64,000 nt of DNA, from NCBI GenBank assembly GCA_000824805.1, contig CCNA01000045.1:171763-235762 (forward strand), in the 5' to 3' direction. Position numbers and translations under genes: made by a program. Positions 60,727-64,000 of this stretch are shown in pieces; position 1 is the first letter of the stretch; each line of letters starts with the position of its first letter. The notes under the pieces were generated by a model. That model had not been told where the DNA came from and did no database searches. It worked only from the letters and a program-made list of their open reading frames with translations. The DNA comes from Mesorhizobium sp. SOD10 (GTDB lineage: Bacteria; Pseudomonadota; Alphaproteobacteria; Rhizobiales; Rhizobiaceae).

Positions 60727-60756
60727 CTGGTCAAATTATTTATCCAATTTGTCCAG
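60727..60756. promoter_or_regulatory. Candidate LldR operator
   Basis: CTGGTCAAATT (60727-60737) and AATTTGTCCAG (60746-60756) form an inverted repeat with one mismatch and an eight-base gap. The outer TGGT/CCA pattern resembles FadR-family operators. It lies 56 bases upstream of lldR. Confidence 0.5.
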
Positions 60757-60878
60757 TCCAGTTGCATCGCCTGCCGCGCGTCGCCGTCCCCGGACGTCAA
60801 TATTTGCTGTTTACGCGTCCCGCCGATTGCCGCAAGACGACCGGATTGCACGATGGGTCGAAATCAGGGGGACCAGCC

Positions 60879-62201
60879 GTGTCGGACGAGACGTCCAAGC
60901 TCGAATTCCAGCCGCGCGCGCAAGGCAGCGTGATGGGCTTCCCGGCGCATGAGGGGCGACCTGGCGCGCTGGGCGAGGTCCATGCGCGTCCGCACCCGCT
61001 GATCGAAAAACCGCGCGTGCTCATCCAGCTTTCCTTCATGACCGAGGGTGGCGCCGCGGTCGACCATGCCGTGCTCTCAGAATTGTCGCGGCGGCTGGGC
61101 ATCGCCGCGCCCGAGCGCAACGCGCGCCATCATGCCATGAAATGGGGCAAGGGCACGCTGCGCTGGGAGCGGCATACGGAATTCTCGACCTATCTCTGGG
61201 AAGGGCCGCTGGCCGAAAACGGCCGCGGGCAGGAGGATTCGCCTTTCGGCAACGGCTTCTCGCCGCCAGGCACCGTGATTTCCGGCATCCGCCTCGAAAT
61301 CCGTAAATGGACGCAGGCAAGCGAAAGGCTGATCGCCGGCTTCGACCCGACGAGTCTGTGCTACTCGCTGGTCGAGCGGGGTGCCGCCGCCATCATCACC
61401 GATTTTCGCCAGGACGGCGACGGCCTGACCCGCATGCTGGTGCTTGATCGCGGCCTGACGCCGGCCAGCACCGGCGCCTTGTCGCAGCGGCTGATCGATA
61501 TCGAGACCTACCGGACGCTGGCCATGCTCGGCCTGCCGCTGGCGCTGACGCTGTCCGGCCGCGCCCGCCGCATTGAGGACCGCCTGGCGCAGACCACGTT
61601 GGAGATGAAGGCTGTTGAGACCCGCGACAGCCAGACGCTGCTCGCCGATCTCACCGAACTCGCCGCCGAGCTCGAGGCCGATGCTGCGTCCAGCCTTTAC
61701 CGCTTCGGCGCCAGCCGCGCCTATGACGGCATAGTCACCGAACGCCTTGAGGCGCTCGATGAGGAATCGGTGCAGGGTTACGACACATGGGCGGGCTTCT
61801 TGCAGCGTCGCATGGCGCCGGCCATGCGCACCTGCCGCTCGGTCGAGGAGCGCCAGGCCAATCTATCGCGAAAACTCACCCGCGCGACGACGCTCTTACG
61901 GACCTGGGTCGATGTCGACGTCGAGAAGCAGAACCGCGACTTGCTGGCCTCGATGAACAACCGCGCCCGGCTGCAACTGCGCCTGCAGCAGACCGTCGAA
62001 GGCCTGTCGGTCGCCGCCGTGTCCTATTATGTCGTCGGTCTCATCGGTTATGTCGCCAAGGGCGCCTCGATCTTCGGTCACGCCTTCGCGCCCGAGGTCG
62101 TCACCGCGGCCTCCGTCCCGGTCGCCGTCCTGCTGGTCTGGTGGGGCGTGCGCCGTGTGCGGAAAATGCATTCCGAGCCGGCGAAGCATCCGGGCGAGTA
62201 G
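60879..62201 (+). CDS. DUF3422 membrane protein
   Basis: Protein of 440 residues starting with GTG 60879, after the purine-rich AGGGGGA. The longer open frame upstream overlaps lldR antisense and is not used. The start has HEGRPGALGEVHARPHPLIE, typical of DUF3422. Long helical segments lie at about 215-370, and two hydrophobic segments lie near the end (VSYYVVGLIGYVAKGA and ASVPVAVLLVWWGV). It is a putative membrane-anchored protein of unknown function, common in alphaproteobacteria. Confidence 0.82.
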   Translation: MSDETSKLEFQPRAQGSVMGFPAHEGRPGALGEVHARPHPLIEKPRVLIQLSFMTEGGAAVDHAVLSELSRRLGIAAPERNARHHAMKWGKGTLRWERHTEFSTYLWEGPLAENGRGQEDSPFGNGFSPPGTVISGIRLEIRKWTQASERLIAGFDPTSLCYSLVERGAAAIITDFRQDGDGLTRMLVLDRGLTPASTGALSQRLIDIETYRTLAMLGLPLALTLSGRARRIEDRLAQTTLEMKAVETRDSQTLLADLTELAAELEADAASSLYRFGASRAYDGIVTERLEALDEESVQGYDTWAGFLQRRMAPAMRTCRSVEERQANLSRKLTRATTLLRTWVDVDVEKQNRDLLASMNNRARLQLRLQQTVEGLSVAAVSYYVVGLIGYVAKGASIFGHAFAPEVVTAASVPVAVLLVWWGVRRVRKMHSEPAKHPGE

Positions 62202-62212
62202 GGCAGCTCTTT

Positions 62213-62333
62213 TACCCTCCCCTTTGTGGGGGGTCGATCTGCAGAGCGGATCGGGAAGGGGCTCGTAAAGCGCCTCGCCGGCGCGGCCCACCCGCTCACT
62301 TCGTTCGCGACCCTTCCCATAAAGGGGAGGGTA
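62213..62333. repeat. Palindromic intergenic element
   Basis: Outer arms TACCCTCCCCTTT (62213-62225) and AAAGGGGAGGGTA (62321-62333) are perfect over 13 bases. Inner parts such as GGGAAGGGG and CCCTTCCC add symmetry. It fills half of the gap between DUF3422 and glcD and could fold into a long hairpin. Similar sequence begins again at the window end (63981-64000). Confidence 0.75.
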
Positions 62334-62461
62334 GAGCGCCAGCGGCAGATTGCCGCTGCGGAAGCCTGGCGTCACGCTCGTCGCCCGATGCGATCAAAGC
62401 AGCGTTTGCAACAAAACGGTCAGGCTGGTAAAAGATTTTGACCAGTCAAGCGAGATGACCG

Positions 62462-63958
62462 ATGTCCGGCCTAGCCATGCCCAAGCCAGATGCCGAGACG
62501 ATGCGCCGGCGCGCCGAGATCGTCGCCGACATGCGCATCATCGTGCCGGGCGAGGGTGTGGTCGACGCGGCAAACGAAATGCGCGCTTTCGAAAGCGACG
62601 GCCTCACCGCCTACCGGCAATTGCCGCTGGTGGTGGTGTTGCCGGAAACGGTCGCCCAGGTTTCCCGCGTGCTGAAATACTGCAACGGGCGCAACATCCG
62701 CGTCGTGCCGCGCGGCTCCGGCACTTCGCTGTCCGGCGGCGCGCTGCCGCTCGAGGACGCGGTGCTGCTGGTGATGAGCCGCTTCAACCGCATCCTCGCG
62801 ATCGATTACCCGAACCGTGTGGTCGTCGCCCAACCCGGCGTCACCAATCTCGGCATCACCACCGCCGTCGAGCAGGAGGGCTTTTACTACGCCCCCGATC
62901 CATCCTCCCAGATCGCCTGCTCGATCGGCGGCAACGTCGCGGAGAATTCCGGCGGCGTCCACTGCCTGAAATACGGCCTCACCGCCAACAATGTGCTGGG
63001 CATCGAGATGGTGCTGATGAATGGCGAGGTGGTGCGGCTCGGCGGCAGCTATCTCGACCAGGAAGGCTACGACCTGCTCGGCGTCATGACCGGCTCGGAA
63101 GGCCTGCTCGGCGTCGTCACCGAGGTCACCGTGCGTATCCTCAAGAAGCCTGAGACGGCGCGCGCGCTTTTGATCGGCTTTCCGACCAGCGAACAGGGCG
63201 GTCAATGCGTCGCCGACATCATCGGCGCCGGCATCATCCCGGGGGGCATGGAGATGATGGATCGCCCGGCGATCCATGCGGCGGAGGATTTCGTCCATGC
63301 CGGCTACCCGCTTGATGTCGAAGCGCTCTTGATCGTCGAGCTCGACGGCCCGAGCGTCGAGGTCGACCATTTGATCGGCCTCGTCGAGGCGATCGCCTAC
63401 AGGAACGGCTCGACCATTTGCCGCATCTCGCAATCCGAACAGGAGCGGCTGAGCTTCTGGGCCGGCCGCAAGGCGGCTTTCCCGGCCGTCGGCCGCATCT
63501 CGCCTGACTATTACTGCATGGACGGAACCATCCCGCGCAAGGAACTGCCCCGCGTGCTGGCCGGCATGCGCGATCTCTCCGAGAAATACGGCCTCGGTGT
63601 CGCCAATGTCTTCCACGCCGGCGACGGCAATCTGCATCCGCTGATCCTCTATGACGCCAACGTGCCGGGCGAGCTCGACAAGGCCGAAAGCTTCGGCGCC
63701 GACATCCTTCGCCTTTGCGTCGAGGTCGGCGGCGTCTTGACCGGCGAGCACGGCGTCGGCGTCGAAAAGCGCGACCTGATGCCGGAAATGTTCAACCAGA
63801 TCGACCTCGACCAGCAGATGCGCGTCAAATGCGCCTTCGATCCCAACCATCTGCTCAACCCCGGCAAGGTGTTTCCGCAGCTGCGCCGCTGCGCGGAGCT
63901 GGGACGGATGCATGTGCATCGCGGGCAGATGGCGTTTCCGGACATTCCGAGGTTTTGA
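62462..63958 (+). CDS. glcD: Glycolate oxidase subunit GlcD (FAD-linked oxidase)
   Basis: Protein of 498 residues. The FAD-binding PCMH domain (about 50-230) has VVPRGSGTSLSGGALP, CSIGGNVAENSGGVHCLKYG and TGSEGLLGVVTEVT. The C-terminal oxidase part has NVFHAGDGNLHPLIL and GGVLTGEHGVGVEKRDLM. It oxidises glycolate or D-lactate with GlcE and GlcF, whose genes probably follow beyond the window. ATG 62462 is used; Met6 is an alternative. Confidence 0.92.
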   Translation: MSGLAMPKPDAETMRRRAEIVADMRIIVPGEGVVDAANEMRAFESDGLTAYRQLPLVVVLPETVAQVSRVLKYCNGRNIRVVPRGSGTSLSGGALPLEDAVLLVMSRFNRILAIDYPNRVVVAQPGVTNLGITTAVEQEGFYYAPDPSSQIACSIGGNVAENSGGVHCLKYGLTANNVLGIEMVLMNGEVVRLGGSYLDQEGYDLLGVMTGSEGLLGVVTEVTVRILKKPETARALLIGFPTSEQGGQCVADIIGAGIIPGGMEMMDRPAIHAAEDFVHAGYPLDVEALLIVELDGPSVEVDHLIGLVEAIAYRNGSTICRISQSEQERLSFWAGRKAAFPAVGRISPDYYCMDGTIPRKELPRVLAGMRDLSEKYGLGVANVFHAGDGNLHPLILYDANVPGELDKAESFGADILRLCVEVGGVLTGEHGVGVEKRDLMPEMFNQIDLDQQMRVKCAFDPNHLLNPGKVFPQLRRCAELGRMHVHRGQMAFPDIPRF

Positions 63959-64000
63959 TGGGGGCTTGGGATCAAAGTTCCTCGCCCCCGCAAAGCGGGG

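Noticed and set aside
59913..60878. Extended 762-residue version of the DUF3422 protein
   Set aside because: The extension runs antisense through lldR and is Arg/His-rich; GTG 60879 with a binding site gives the family start.

Overview
The window looks like chromosomal DNA of a Mesorhizobium-type alphaproteobacterium (order Hyphomicrobiales). This rests on high GC, dense operons with ATGA overlaps, a DUF768 gene (a family seen mostly in Mesorhizobium), a DUF1127 gene, a plant-type glutamate-cysteine ligase, and several interspersed palindromic repeats of rhizobial style. I see no rRNA, tRNA, integrase, transposase or CRISPR array. The species is an inference.

Region 1 (1-21087, mostly + strand) is an exopolysaccharide or capsule locus of Wzx/Wzy type in two blocks. 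The first block (1-10112) holds a 5'-truncated GT4 glycosyltransferase, a Wzy-like polymerase/ligase, an asparagine-synthase-like amidotransferase, a Wzz/Wzc-like co-polymerase with a degenerate kinase domain, a P-loop ATPase, a Wzx-like flippase and a GT2 glycosyltransferase. Three regulatory genes follow (10518-13771): an orphan LuxR-type regulator, an HWE-type PAS histidine kinase with a probable CTG start, and a NarL-type response regulator. The second block (14190-21087) holds a sugar nucleotidyltransferase, a DegT aminotransferase, a priming sugar transferase, a LegB-like dehydratase, a secreted cysteine-rich propeller-like protein, an outer-membrane export protein and a PrmC-like methyltransferase.

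Region 2 (21106-28725, - strand) is a tight five-gene operon converging on the polysaccharide locus: an NRPS-like A-PCP-TE protein, an NAD-synthetase-like amide ligase, a second asparagine-synthase-like protein, an AMP-forming acyl ligase and a free acyl carrier protein. It is flanked by a divergent UDP-glucuronate-epimerase-like gene (28873-29892). This set is the strongest candidate for an undescribed system. It may make an amide- or acyl-modified sugar substituent or a small metabolite.

Region 3 (30120-44978) begins with a SRPBCC/quinone-oxidoreductase fusion beside a SRPBCC paralogue and a flotillin-like protein. An eight-gene catabolic/transport operon follows: fumarylacetoacetase-family hydrolase, alpha/beta hydrolase, amidohydrolase, two LivH/LivM permeases, a binding protein, a LivG ATPase, and a LivF ATPase fused to a Tm-1-like (UPF0261) domain. 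A GntR/FadR regulator is divergent from it.

Region 4 (45389-63958) is mostly housekeeping and accessory genes: DUF768, a P1 peptidase, xseA, a GGDEF-EAL protein, a LysR regulator with a divergent DUF1127 gene, a DUF937 protein with internal repeats, gshA, rsmE, a CxxC protein of unknown function, a glutamine amidotransferase, a small signal-peptide ORF, a metallophosphatase, lldR-lldD, DUF3422 and glcD. The intergenic gaps here carry palindromic repeats and one clear rho-independent terminator.
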